Assembly (NCBI GenBank): GCA_002077045.2
Contig: KZ111145.1
Span: 283,481 to 347,480 of the forward strand
Direction of reading: 5' to 3'
Source of the DNA: Rachicladosporium sp. CCFEE 5018
Lineage: Eukaryota; Ascomycota; Dothideomycetes; Cladosporiales; Cladosporiaceae
DNA: 64,000 nucleotides
Position 1 is the first letter of the stretch, and each line of letters starts with the position of its first letter. Under the pieces are notes generated by a model. That model saw nothing but the letters and a program-made list of their open reading frames with translations, was not told the DNA's origin and did not search any database. A program made the position numbers and the translations under genes. Below are positions 54,320-64,000 of this stretch, one piece after another.

Positions 54320-55500
54320 TCGTGGTGGAGATGAGATGGCTGAGTGGGGTGCTGACTTGATGATAGGAGATTTTCTTAAGGGCGAACAGCAGCTGAGCAT
54401 GTGGCTTGGAGGCTCGATCTTGATGATTGGGCTTCGACATCTAATGCTTGGCCCTTTCGCTAGAGGAACGCCCCCTGTTCACCGCTTGGCTAAGCCGCCA
54501 ATCCGCCGCGCTGCGAAGTGAGATCTCTCGATGCTGACCAGCATGTCGTCGCATTACTAGTCGATGAAGGAGACAACCTCTGGCCAGCTCAATGCAGTCC
54601 TGCGGGGACTTCAAGCGCATGCAATCGAACACGACTCGCGACCGACGATCGCCATCTCTCGATGAGGACTCGTTGCTTGCTGGGCACGTTGATCGCGGAA
54701 GCGTGGGAGATGTAGCGAAGCGGCCGCCAATGGCTGTCTGACCTAAGGCGTTGATGGGATGGCATGCATCGATCGCTGGATGTGAAGTCGATCGATGCGG
54801 AGTGATGGGAATGGTACTCGGCAGCACACGAGATACCTAGGATATGGATGATATGAGAGAATACCTGCTGCCATCTTGTTGGTCTCATGGCGCGAGTCCC
54901 TGCGCGGCCGAATCAATGGGCAACCAGCACGCGCCTACATAGCAGGATATGGTACCGGAGCGCCGAGGCTCGACGGTCAGCTACTCACATTGTGATGCCA
55001 ATGCCTGGAGATACCACAGGCGAGATCAAGAACAGCTTGGTCCATACCACCACGATGTGAACGCGTCTCGTCCTTCACATTGGCTACGTGGCTCGATCGT
55101 AGAACAGAATCAAGATCCCAAGCAACACGATGACACCACAGCTCGATGTCTAAGCCAAGTACTCGTGTAGCCAATCACAGCTTCGCATCGGCAAAAGAGA
55201 AGTGGGTCGGACCTCGATTACTGAACACTCATCTGGACCTCACCTGTGTACCCTGCCTTTGGCGTAAAAGCGCCACGTGAGCTTTGTCAGCCTGGTACCG
55301 TTGAGTACGGCCGCACTGATACGTGATCGAGAGTATGTAATTTGATACGATCCTCATGTTGGTCCGTCGACGAGGGGAAGGGTGAGTAGTAGGAAGACGA
55401 GCGAACTCAAAGCCAGCGACAAGTCATCCAACATTACATGCAGCCGAGAGTCGAAGCAGTCCGTTGACAAGCAGCACACATTAGCGCATCTGTCTGGACG
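54320..55500. other. Intergenic, ~1.2 kb; no gene seen
   Basis: Short frames only. It holds the terminator of NIK1 and the promoter of the bZIP gene. Confidence 0.45.
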
Positions 55501-57561
55501 ATGGAGCCGAGGTTCTTTGGTACCGCATTGGACAATATGAGCCTGCACAGCGGCACCACGTCAAAGCAAGCCGGTGCAGGCGGGCGTAAACGCTCACGAC
55601 ATGTCAAGGACATTGACAGCGATGATAGTGGGAAGCGGCAGGGCAGACCGCGGGTTGAGAAGCCTGATGAGACGCCGAGCGATGTAAGTAGTCCCAGCGA
55701 CTGCAGTCTGTACACCAGCTGAGCTAACGCTATGTGCTAGCGCTGTTGCACACAGATTCGTAAGTGACATTCGGGCCCTTGGATGGCATACAACGGATCG
55801 AAGTGGTGGGAGCAGGATTACTGATCATTGCCAGGCCTCGCCCAGCGTGCATATCGCGAACGCAAGGAGCGAACGCTCGATGACCTGCGCAAGCGAGTTT
55901 CGGAGTTGAACTCCACGATCGAGTGCATGAACACGGCTTTTGGGAGCTGTCGCGATAAGCTTGCATCGACTGGGCTGCACGATGAACAGCTTCTTGATTT
56001 AGAGGAGACGAGAACTTACTTCACCACGCTGGTCAAGACTGCACGTGATCCCGGAGATGAAGTCGGGGGCGGCGACGATGCTGCCGACTTGGCCATAGCA
56101 CCATCTACCGGGGTACACGGTGGAAAATCGTGTATACCTAGCGCGAGAAATGTCGATGCATGGGTCGACAAAACACTGGAGCCGCCTGAAGTTCGAGCGC
56201 ACACTACACCATGGGGTTATGGGTCGAGTATCCCAACGATTAAGGATTATCTCAAGCCAGCTCTCCTTAGGCCGGAGGACCAGCTGAGAGCCTTGGCTAA
56301 CATTGAGGAAACCGGACTCGAGTATGACGATCTCGGCCACCCACTGTACCGCGGAGAGCCTTCACCGACGGCACTTAACCTTGAGTTGCCGCGCACATAC
56401 AGCTTCCAGGAGACCACGATCGCGCGAAGGATCCACCGCGCGTGCGTGGAGGGCGCATATCACCTTCTACTGAATTACACACACCGGCCGCATGCGTGCG
56501 AGCGAGTGTTCAAGCTCTCGTTTCTTGGTAGAAGTCGATCGAAGCTGCTTGCTGCGATGCGGGATATCCTCAAGCGTGGCCCGAAAGACTCTCTTGACTT
56601 CTGGGAGGCACCTCTCATCCATGTCGGCGGTGCAGGCACACATTATCCCCGCCGCGATGAATTCGGCAACAAACTACCCATGCGACCGAGTAAGAATCTA
56701 GGCATTGTCGGCCCCCAGACCCTAGCTCGCATGGAAACTGCCGCCCGCGACAACATTGGTGTGGACATGACGGTCGAGGTTGCTGGATTTGAAGGCGAGT
56801 GGCTCGATCCGTACGATGTCCAGGGTTACCTGGAGGAGAAAGGCATCTTCATGGATCCAGCAGCTTCGTTCGCCGATGCCGAGCTGCCACAGAGTATCGA
56901 CAGCTCAGGGACCATGTCCGCCGCATCTTCCATGAACGGCACTTCCAAAAGATCAGACCATGCGCCATCCGGACTAGAGCGGGATCGGGCATCGAATCTC
57001 AATCCAATGCACCTCGAGTTCCTCCGTGAAGCTGATACGCAGAGCTGGAACGGCCAGGTGTCTCCCAATGATCGCGTCGCTAGTCATGTCCAAGGCATCC
57101 GAGATGCTGATACTGCCATGCACTCGTGGCACGACAAGGATGCCGCGGATGGGCGCGTAAGCTCTGGCAATACTGCGTTCATCAATCCACAGCACGTGAA
57201 CAACAATGCTTCAAGATCTGACACCATGGGTACTGCTTCATCGAGTGAGCAGTTGACGATGCTGAACATGTACGACGCGACTGATCCGAGGATGTCGAAT
57301 GAGAATTACAGGAAGTTGGCTTTTGCAGGAATGGATCGATCTGCTGCCTCTGTTTCGCCGCCTCCGACGAAGAAGGTCATTATTGATGTGTCCAAGTTCA
57401 TCAAGAGTAAGCCACGTTCTTCCGAAAGCTGTGGATCTGGCGTGCTGACCATCTCTGTCGTAGCCATCATGGTGTGTTCGTCATGCTTGGGACGTACTGC
57501 GGGTTTCAGGCGCAAGGATGTTGATCGCGCTTTGGTAGTGGCTTCGTTTGAGGCATATTAG
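55501..57561 (+). CDS. Fungal bZIP transcription factor (long C-terminal domain)
   Basis: Four exons: 55501-55683, a 19-nt microexon 55741-55759, 55835-57406 and 57464-57561. 623 residues. The first splices assemble GRPRVEKPDETPSD-RCCTQIR-LAQRAYRERKERTLDDL, the basic region and start of the zipper (LRKRVSELNSTIECM). In this family the usual Asn of the bZIP signature is replaced (TQIRLAQRAYR). The last intron is 57 nt, free of stops and divisible by three, so it could be missed; its removal gives KVIIDVSKFIK-TIMVCSSCLGRTAGFRRKDVDRAL, the conserved C-terminal motif of this family. Between them is a long domain of unknown fold (YHLLLNYTHRPHACERVFKL). A nuclear DNA-binding regulator; targets unknown. 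Confidence 0.85.
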
Positions 57562-58078
57562 TCAGTCGACAAGCGTTCTAGGTCATTAAGAAGGTCGAGT
57601 CCAATGCGGTCGTATTCATTGCAGTCGAGCATCCTGAAACTAACGGTCAAACTACGATTGAGAACTCGCGTGGCGGCCATGCCATGCTCTTCGCTTGTAG
57701 GCTGAGGGTGTCGATCTTTGCCTAAAGCGCGCCTGTACGATGACGATGTCTCACCTTCTACAGCGCATCCTCCACCACATGTATGGGTATTTCCAAGTTA
57801 TCGGCTACTCATCCATATCTCACTGGCCAGCGTACTGTCCCTGCGTATTAATACCAATACTCGTATGTAGGGTATCATGGCGCAGTTTAGACGACTTTGT
57901 TACTTGACTTCATCTACATTGCATTGCTCAGCGTTCAAGCGATATCGTTCTGCATGTATACTAGGTCAGATTCTTTAACAGCGAGTTCCTCACATCTCCA
58001 TCCGAGCGACAGAAGTCCAATCGAAGTGCATATGAGATCCAGAGCCCCTGATAAGAGACACCAAGACGGCCTGACACG
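57562..58078. other. Intergenic; no gene seen
   Basis: Short frames only. The promoter of the PMP3-family gene is expected here. Confidence 0.45.
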
Positions 58079-58775
58079 ATGCGTGCACTCGCATACCGCG
58101 TGGTCATCACGATCATCAACATCTTTTTCCCTCCACTGGCAGTCATGATGCTCGCAGGCCTGCATTGGGACTGCATGTTCAATTGTCTGCTGTTCCTAGC
58201 TGCTATCATACCCTCGCATGTACATGGCTTCTACGTCTCGTGTACCTACTTCCACCGGCGAGGCAAGGTGAGTAGAGACGAGAAATGTTCAAATCAATTT
58301 GAGCAAGCTCGCTGACTTAGCTTGACAGGTCAAGAAAGGTCGCTACCCAGGTGGCCCCAAGTCTCTGATTCACAGCCCGCATGTTCTGAACGGCGGCGCC
58401 AGCAACGCTGAAGTCGAACGTCTATGTCGGCAGGAAAGCGGTCTCAAACGCCGAAGCAGCAGTCGGAGGGCAGAAGGCTCTAGTTCATCGAGTCCCGTCG
58501 TAGGACGAGAATACGTCGATCGAAGACCGCAGATGCTAGAGAAGTACGGGAGCTACAGCGGCTCAGTGCACGAGACGAAGCTCATCAGAGCAGGTAGCAG
58601 GCGTAGCGGAACTGCGGACGCGAGACATGGTGCCTGGACACCAGGAGCGAGGGAGAGGAAGTGGGCGGAGGGTGTTGCGAGGGACGGGTATGGTGTTCCT
58701 GGATCACCGCCGCAGGGCTTGGCATACGCCGGGACAGGTGGCTCCCGGACTGGAAGGTCGGGGTGGAGGGACTAG
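58079..58775 (+). CDS. PMP3/RCI2-family membrane protein with long hydrophilic tail
   Basis: Two exons, 58079-58267 and 58329-58775, with a 61-nt intron (GTGAGT, GACAG). 211 residues. The first ~55 residues are a typical two-helix PMP3 core: VVITIINIFFPPLAVMMLAG with the conserved PP, then NCLLFLAAIIPSHVHGFYV. Pmp3 is a tiny stress-induced plasma-membrane proteolipid that affects membrane potential and salt tolerance. Here the usual ~55 residues are followed by a ~150-residue Arg/Ser/Gly-rich tail (GRYPGGPKSLIHSP, LKRRSSSRRAEGSSSSSP), probably cytoplasmic. Fungal PMP3 proteins with tails are known, but this one is long. Its two Cys near the second helix could be lipid-modified (inference). 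Confidence 0.85.
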
Positions 58776-59836
58776 ATATAGTCCCCTGTACGCAGTGGCT
58801 GAGCCCTTGCGGTGCTATCCACAGTCGTCCAAAAGTCTGAAGAGCTTTGTGCGACTGTCGTTCGCACCACGTGTGTCCTGTTTCACCTACCCAGCCGCCG
58901 AGAGAGAGAGAGTACTCGGCGGATCTCGGCTTAGGGCTAGTCCTTCCTGAGGCGCAAACTCCACGATGGTCGAGCCCCTGCTGGTCGGCTGTTGCCACCA
59001 CCAGCGGAGAAATTCTCGGCCTGTGAATCGGATGGCGGCCGGCTTCCGCATGACACTGCAGATCACACGAAGTGCCGTGTTGCAACGCCTTACCTTGGCC
59101 GTGTCGCAATCGTCTCGATGCCGACGAGCAAGTACAGCACATCTCCTCACAGTCTGTCACGTCCAGTACAATATGATGGATTACCAGTATGGCTACACGC
59201 ACAGCCAGATGTTCAAGCATTCTTGAGGAGCCACGGCACTGCGGACCTTCGAGGCGTACAGTGTGGCTCACCAGCACCCTGTGATTCGCCATCTCTCACG
59301 CCCACGCTGCGGCGACTCCACAGTGACAAGGGTCGGCCATGCGCAGCACGTCGATCCAGATGGCGCCACCACCCCACAGCGTTACTAGCCGCCCTCCAAC
59401 GCAAAGCCGCAGCAATCGTGTGCTACGTTCACGCCCACGAGGCAGGCGTTCCCTGTAAAACGGTCGTATCACAGCAGCTCATCCCAGGCCAAGAGCGCTC
59501 CTGACTCGGAGCTCGTGCGGCTATGCTGATCCAGGCAGAGGGTGTTTCGCAGTAAAGAGGCCCGAATGCCTTGCAAAGTGGGTCTTGTCCCACTATTTGA
59601 CACCTGGACGCAGGCGGCATTGCGATACGGTTCGCACTAGAGACAGCCTTATGATTGAGAGTTTCCCTCCGCTTGCTCTGGACTGGACCACTCGGGCCGT
59701 ATATTTGCGGTTGTTCTAGCCATTGCGTTTGTTCTTATGTTCGCGGGTGTCCACAGTCGCGCGCACTTCGCCGTCATCTGCTGAAGAACCCTTCGACGTC
59801 CACCTCACACTGTTGGGCACTCAGGAAGCCGTAGCC
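58776..59836. other. Intergenic, ~1.06 kb; no gene seen
   Basis: Contains a short GA dinucleotide run near 58902. Frames of up to ~235 codons on the minus strand overlap the PMP3 gene and this region but lack motifs; I take them as chance. Confidence 0.4.
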
Positions 59837-60223
59837 ATGTTCTCGCCCACCTTCACCTTTGGGTCGCCAGCGCGCTCACCTTCGATCGACGCAAGCGAAG
59901 CCTCCTCGACAAGAGACACAAGCCGTTCCGTCTCGCCCTTCTCGCCAATCAGCGCAAATCCACCACCACCGCGGCTAGACACCCAGAACGGCTTCTCGCG
60001 TTTCTTCAAGAATACCAGCACGACGACCGACGAGCGTCAGGTGGGAAGCACCGGCCAGGGCAAACGCGGTAGCATAGCCTCGTCCGATCAGCCCGCCGGC
60101 GCCAGAGACGAGGACGGACTTCCCTTTCGCAGTACCGGAAAGGCGGCCGCGAGGATCAATGAAGGGTGTGATGGCGTGAACATTCGACTCAAAGATTTCT
60201 TTCGCCATGATCGCAGAATTTAG
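59837..60223 (+). pseudogene. Truncated gene start abutting an SDR fragment
   Basis: From ATG 59837 the frame reads MFSPTFTFGSPARSPSI and then a Ser/Thr/Pro-rich stretch. This type of start occurs in a fungal protein family of unknown function, from memory and not certain. From about 59980 to 60223 the same frame is only the antisense of the SDR fragment on the minus strand, so the genuine part is ~48 residues and the rest is read-through. This fits a gene cut at the right-hand rearrangement point. Confidence 0.35.
59975..60208 (-). pseudogene. 5' half of a short-chain dehydrogenase/reductase
   Basis: From the ATG at 60208, 77 codons encode the SDR N-terminus: ITPFIDPRGRLSGTAKGK, then the cofactor loop VLVSGAGGLIGRGYATAFA and strand 2/helix C (LTLVGRRAGILEETREAVLG), followed directly by a stop. 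The catalytic half (NNA, YxxxK) does not follow in any frame downstream. The Arg-Arg after strand 2 suggests NADP(H) in the ancestral enzyme. The missing part corresponds, almost to the residue, to the fragment at 2228-2929 on the opposite strand. See the finding on the split SDR. Confidence 0.7.
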
Positions 60224-60754
60224 CCACGCGGTGAAGTGATTGAAGTCTTATCGAACGTGGACTTGGCTTGAGCTCAGATACTTGTAGCCTTGGAGCATGT
60301 GCTTGAGCGGATCCTTCGCTGAACTTCGCATTCGCTCTAAAGACCGATTGCTCAATCCGGCTGCTTGTCGTATGTCCGCCAGTATCTCCTTGTCGATCTT
60401 GGCGAGACCACTGGTTCTGCTTATGCTGCAGTGAAACACCAAGCGCTATGTTCAGCTGGATTCGATGAACGCGAAGTGAGCTCCCGAGCTGATCGTGAAG
60501 CGAGACCGAGTGCCAATTTCGGATCCAGGGTTTCTTTCGCCTTCGCCACAGGATACTGAGGAAGACGTGAGACAGGCCAATGGTCAACGGAGAATGTGCG
60601 TAACCTGCGTGGGACAGCAGGAAGAGCTCAGAGCTGAGTAAAGCATAGAGTAAGGAATTGAGATCTTACCACAATAGCAGCATGCACTCGTGGCAATCGA
60701 CAGCTTGTGCCGTATGTATCGTAAAGAACACTTTACTTCACATACATTACCTCA
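60209..60754. other. Intergenic; no gene seen
   Basis: A minus-strand frame near 60442-60248 (DKEILADIRQAAGLSNRSLER) looks faintly protein-like but has no start context or motif that I recognise, so it is not called. It would include the old promoter of the split SDR gene. Confidence 0.4.
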
Positions 60755-61842
60755 TCAGAACACCTTCCCATTCTCCAACTCCTCAACCGCGCTTTTCACA
60801 ATTTCTTCCAACTTCCCCTCCTCAAGTCCCAACACCTCACGGTCCTCCTTCGCCCTCTCCTCATAGTTCCCGCCCTTACCCTCACCGAGATAATAAGCGT
60901 ATGTCAACATCGCGCCAGCCCTCATGTCGCCCTTCGCCATCTTCTCCCTGTTCGTGCCGATGCTCTCTTCGATCGTACTCTCCTCGATCTGCCAGTCGTC
61001 TTTGGTAGTGGACGTCGCTTTCTGTAGCGAGGCAAAGAGCGAATCCTGGGAAATGAGGCAGGAGGAAATGTAGACAAAGTTGTTCGCGTAGTGGGACAGA
61101 GAGGTGCGGGGATTCGAGCCACTGGTGATCGGTAGGGAGAAGAGGCGGGCTATGCCAAGACCGGCTTGCTCGAGGGTGGTGCTGTTGAAGGGCGCAGAGT
61201 CGGTATAGATAGTGGCTTTGCGGCCCTTAATATCGAAGCCGAACAGGCCGCGTTGGAGTGACTGGACACCATGTTAGCTCGTCGCACGTCACACCCTGTA
61301 GGAGTGGGAACCGAGAACTCACAAACTCAAGCCATGGGTTCGTCGCGATCCCTACCCACTTCAACCCCTCGTACTTCTCGCTCAAGCTCTCGACCTGCTT
61401 CCTCGCCGCGACCTTCGGCTGAAACATCGGCACCGCACTCATCATGCTCTCGTTCTTGCCGTCCCCCGCGTACTCGGTAGGGAAGATCCACTTCACGCCC
61501 GCTTCGGCGGCGGCTTCGATCAGCTTAGTCTGGTCGGCCATGGCCATGAAGTTCATAGCGAAGAGTACTGCATCCTGGCCGCTGAATACGGAGGAGATGA
61601 ACGCGGCGTCTGTGTAGGATCCGCGCTTCACTGTGAGTGCAGCGTGCGACGGGAAGGCCGTGGTGGAGCCTTCGCGTGAGAGGACCGTAATCTCGAAGTT
61701 GTTGGTGTCGAGAAGATGCTTGAGGGCGGAAGAGCCGACATTGCCACCGGCCTGTGAGTTTCATTAGCGGAGAGCTGGTCGCCTGGAGTCCTGGGGCCCT
61801 TACGCCAACGATCACGATCTTCATGAGCTTGTTGTCCGACAT
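60755..61842 (-). CDS. NmrA-like / isoflavone-reductase family NAD(P)-binding protein
   Basis: Three exons on the minus strand: 61842-61804, 61751-61323 and 61261-60755, with introns of 52 and 61 nt. 324 residues. The first splice builds MKIVIVG-AGGNVGSSALKHLL, the atypical-SDR Gly-rich loop. Then follow ITVLSREGS, DAVLFAMNF, VKWIFPTEYAGD and IATNPWLEF, all typical of fungal NmrA/isoflavone-reductase-like proteins. A catalytic Tyr-x3-Lys is not obvious, so the protein may be a redox sensor or a reductase of unknown substrate. No biosynthetic cluster surrounds it. It is encoded on the same strand as the 5' SDR fragment and lies upstream of it. Confidence 0.87.
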
Positions 61843-62236
61843 TGTTGCTCCTGGTCAGTACTAAAGTGACTGGACTCGGACTGAAAGTAGGTAGTGAAAT
61901 ATGAAAGTCGTATCGTGATACTTGTACTCTACCTCAACGATCCACTGCCGGACATGGAGTTCCGCCGGCGGAGGAAGTCGATCAGGGCGGACGCTTGCAT
62001 TGACCCGTCCAAATCATCGAGTATGTCTGCGAACACATTGAAGCTTCAAGATTGCTGATGTGGGCGTGAATATGACAATAATTGGACGTGCTGATGAGGT
62101 GTTCTTGATGTACACAAGATGGAAGTGGAAGGAAACGCTAACAGAATGCAACTTCCAGGCCTCAGGCACCATTGTGTTCGTGGAGCGAAGTCTGATCGCT
62201 CTCCTCCTAGCATCAATCAATAACATGTCACTGCTT
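61843..62236. other. Intergenic; no gene seen
   Basis: Short frames only; the leader of the NmrA-like gene is at its left end. Confidence 0.45.
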
Positions 62237-62725
62237 CTAATCCGATGACGCAGGTATCTCGTCCTGCTCTGCCTCCACCCAAGTTGACGATTCGGGATCC
62301 CATAGGCTAACAGGCTGCGGCCGCTTCATACACTCTACCGCATCGACCGCAAGATCACCTCTGATCGCCGCCAGCACTGCATCGTCTACGCCTCTCGCCC
62401 AGTAGATTGCGTAATCATACTGCTTGGTACCGTGCTGAGCGCTCTTGATCATTAGATCCAGGTTGATGGCTTCTCCGAGCGTCTCGTTGTGTTGCTCGAT
62501 GGTACAGCCATGGTGGAGGTAGACGTAGTAGCTCCCTGGGACCGAGTAGGGTGGGCTGCAGTGAAGAAGAGGTGCGCGGTAGGCTGGCACTAGGCGCGTG
62601 GGGTAATAGTAAAACGCTTTGCGCCAGAGTATGTTGTCCTTGTGTTTAATATATAGGGTGGCGAGCAGGATGAGGGAGAGGGTGATGAGGATGCTAGTGT
62701 TTTGCCGCCGGAAGGAGCGCGCCAT
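62237..62725 (-). CDS. Membrane-anchored protein with one inhibitor-I9/subtilisin-propeptide-like domain
   Basis: A single exon of 162 residues from the ATG at 62725. A transmembrane helix lies near the N-terminus (SILITLSLILLATLY). After LWRKAFYYYPTRLVPAYRAPLL the sequence GSYYVYLHHGCTIEQHNETLG, then YDYAIYWARGVDDAVLAAI and LAVDAVEC, follows the beta-alpha-beta-beta-alpha-beta pattern of the I9 propeptide family (yIVxLkxG, YxxxxxGf, L..lr.dp.VxxVE). No subtilisin catalytic domain follows, so it could be a stand-alone protease inhibitor or a chaperone-like propeptide. The assignment is by pattern only. A two-domain relative lies 448 bp upstream on the same strand. Confidence 0.6.
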   Translation of the reverse strand: MARSFRRQNTSILITLSLILLATLYIKHKDNILWRKAFYYYPTRLVPAYRAPLLHCSPPYSVPGSYYVYLHHGCTIEQHNETLGEAINLDLMIKSAQHGTKQYDYAIYWARGVDDAVLAAIRGDLAVDAVECMKRPQPVSLWDPESSTWVEAEQDEIPASSD

Positions 62726-63173
62726 CACTAAGAGGCTTTCAATGGCACTGCCAATCTGTTAGGAACCTTGCAGACTACGCGATGGACGGCATCCGGTGTA
62801 CGACACATATGCCACTATCATGTCAAAGTGCTGATGACATTCTGCAGATTGCGGGACTAAGGTGCAACGTGGCCTTCACGGAGAATGCAACAACAATAAT
62901 TCGAGCTACCTGCGCTCTCCCAACAGTCTGAAGCGTCAGTATGCTCCTTCAACGCGCAGGACTGCAATGCAGTGTCTGGATTGTGAAGATTGTGTCTCTC
63001 TCGATTGATCGCCCAGCCTCCGGATCAACCCTGGGCAGTAGGTACTTCACCAAATTGCATCGCAGCGCAGCTGAACAGGTACTGGCGTCTCAGACTTCTC
63101 GAGAAGTGGAGGCACAATAAGTACGCGAAGCCGCAGTCCTTGACTGTCAGTCTGCAATTTACGGACGCCATGT
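62726..63173. other. Intergenic; no gene seen
   Basis: Promoter of the one-domain I9-like gene and terminator of the two-domain one. Nothing else is recognised. Confidence 0.45.
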
Positions 63174-64000
63174 TCACCTTGCTCGCACATCATCTTCAGC
63201 TTCCATGTCCACAATCTTCCCCACCCAGGAGGGCCTCTCCAAGGGATCGGAGAACACTATACACTCTACACTCTGGACCCTAGTATCGCTCCTGATAGCC
63301 TCCAACAAGCCATCGTCCAGCTCATCGATATAATAGAATGTAGCGTAGTCAATCGTCGCGAGATGGACATCCCTCATTATCGACTCCAGATCGACTCGGC
63401 CCGCGAGGCTCGCTCTGTGCTCTTCGAGTGAAGCGCCACGGCGAAGATGCACGCCAAAGCTTCCCGTCACTCCCTGCGGTGAGTCGCACAGCAACAACGG
63501 TGCCCGGTGGGTCTGCACTGCTGGCGGAGTGGTAGAGTGAAACGAGGTTTGAGAAGATGACGGCTGCTCGGGCACCCATGCCGACAGGCTAGCATCCCAC
63601 AGTTCGACCTCGATTCTGTCTGGAATGGTTACCAGTGGCCAGTCGCACTCGACGAAGTCGACTGCGATGTCAGCCCGAATAGCCTTCAACGCCGCATCGT
63701 TGACATCGTGTGCGCAGTAGTATAGGCCGTGAACAGGCGTCTCGGGGAACAAGTGTCTGATCGTGGGGCTCCAATCGACATGGTGTCCGATGGTCTGGAC
63801 GTGTCTCTCGATTTTACTGCCGTGATGGAGGAAGACGCAGTAGCTGCCTTCGATTACGTCTAGGTTTTCGCAGCCAAGCATCGGCGCTTGATATGGACGG
63901 ACGAGATGGGATGGGTAGTGAATCATCTTTCGCCATATTAGCGGACCGCGGAACGTCCATGAAGTGGCGACGAGAATGATTATCGAGAGGATGCTAATGG
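63174..64000 (-). CDS. Membrane-anchored protein with two I9-like domains, 5' end beyond window
   Basis: The frame is open to the right edge and stops at 63174-63176, giving at least 274 residues. The edge encodes part of a hydrophobic anchor (IIILVATSWTF) followed by GPLIWRKMIHYPSHLVRPYQAP, collinear with the neighbour's LWRKAFYYYPTRLVPAYRAP. Two I9-like domains follow: GSYCVFLHHGSKIERHVQTIG...LKAIRADIAVDFVEC and GSFGVHLRRGASLEEHRASLA...LLEAIRSDTRVQSVEC. They are separated by a Ser/Pro linker, and HRAP before domain 2 repeats YQAP before domain 1, so the gene arose by internal duplication of one module. No protease domain is present. The start codon lies outside the window. Confidence 0.6.
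   Translation of the reverse strand, partial: ISILSIIILVATSWTFRGPLIWRKMIHYPSHLVRPYQAPMLGCENLDVIEGSYCVFLHHGSKIERHVQTIGHHVDWSPTIRHLFPETPVHGLYYCAHDVNDAALKAIRADIAVDFVECDWPLVTIPDRIEVELWDASLSAWVPEQPSSSQTSFHSTTPPAVQTHRAPLLLCDSPQGVTGSFGVHLRRGASLEEHRASLAGRVDLESIMRDVHLATIDYATFYYIDELDDGLLEAIRSDTRVQSVECIVFSDPLERPSWVGKIVDMEAEDDVRAR

Noticed and set aside
1..64000. CRISPR arrays, prokaryotic operons, ribosome binding sites
   Set aside because: Spliceosomal introns and eukaryotic gene families throughout; no spaced short repeats seen.
1..64000. Transposable elements or RIP-mutated repeats
   Set aside because: No transposase, reverse transcriptase, long terminal or inverted repeats seen; the only long repeat (1-943/12135-13075) differs by scattered changes, without the strong C-to-T bias or AT enrichment expected of RIP.

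Overview
The window looks like nuclear DNA of a filamentous ascomycete (Pezizomycotina), probably a dothideomycete. Introns are 48-110 nt with GTRNGT donors and CTRAC-like branch sites. Coding GC is moderate to high. The gene set includes a group III HAMP-repeat histidine kinase, a HET-domain protein, a CYP52-like P450, tyrosinase, a fungal-type bZIP factor and GPI cell-wall proteins. The class call is an inference from gene content; no rDNA or other marker is present. Two runs of N (944-953 and 31141-31240) split the window into three contigs.

Layout. 0-4 kb is damaged: a segment repeated at 12.1-13.1 kb ends in a gap; next come a NUG1-like gene without its GTPase domain, the 3' half of a short-chain dehydrogenase (SDR) and a small Cys-rich secreted protein without a visible start codon. 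3.9-11.5 kb holds an E2 ubiquitin-conjugating enzyme, an unknown protein with a one-base frame break, the mitochondrial Obg GTPase MTG2, a membrane SDR and a polyol dehydrogenase. 12.1-20.6 kb has a Ser/Thr-rich membrane protein, a large GPI cell-wall protein, a P450 and a small ORF. 20.7-31 kb is housekeeping: USO1 and RAT1 (divergent), NTG1/endonuclease III, and an unknown membrane protein. 31-39 kb has a gap-truncated tyrosinase, a protein with three dsRBM-like domains, and a tandem array of four related F-box-like genes carrying several frame breaks. 39-58.8 kb has a TMA23-like protein, a GH5 endoglucanase, a two-TM protein with PY motifs, NAS2, a HET protein, a small membrane protein, NIK1, a bZIP factor and a PMP3-family protein. 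59.8-64 kb has the 5' half of an SDR, an NmrA-like reductase and two membrane-anchored proteins with I9-like propeptide/inhibitor domains.

The most striking observation is that the two SDR fragments (2228-2929 on + and 59975-60208 on -) are complementary halves of one enzyme. Their orientation and position are exactly those left by a ~57.7 kb inversion, or by a reciprocal rearrangement if the contigs are mis-scaffolded. Other leads are the NUG1 paralogue without a GTPase core, the decaying tandem F-box-like family, and the I9-like proteins lacking a protease domain.

Exon boundaries were read by eye from reading frame, splice signals and family motifs. Conserved genes (E2, MTG2, USO1, RAT1, NTG1, GH5, NIK1) have no frame breaks, so the breaks in lineage-specific genes are more likely to be real decay than general sequence error.
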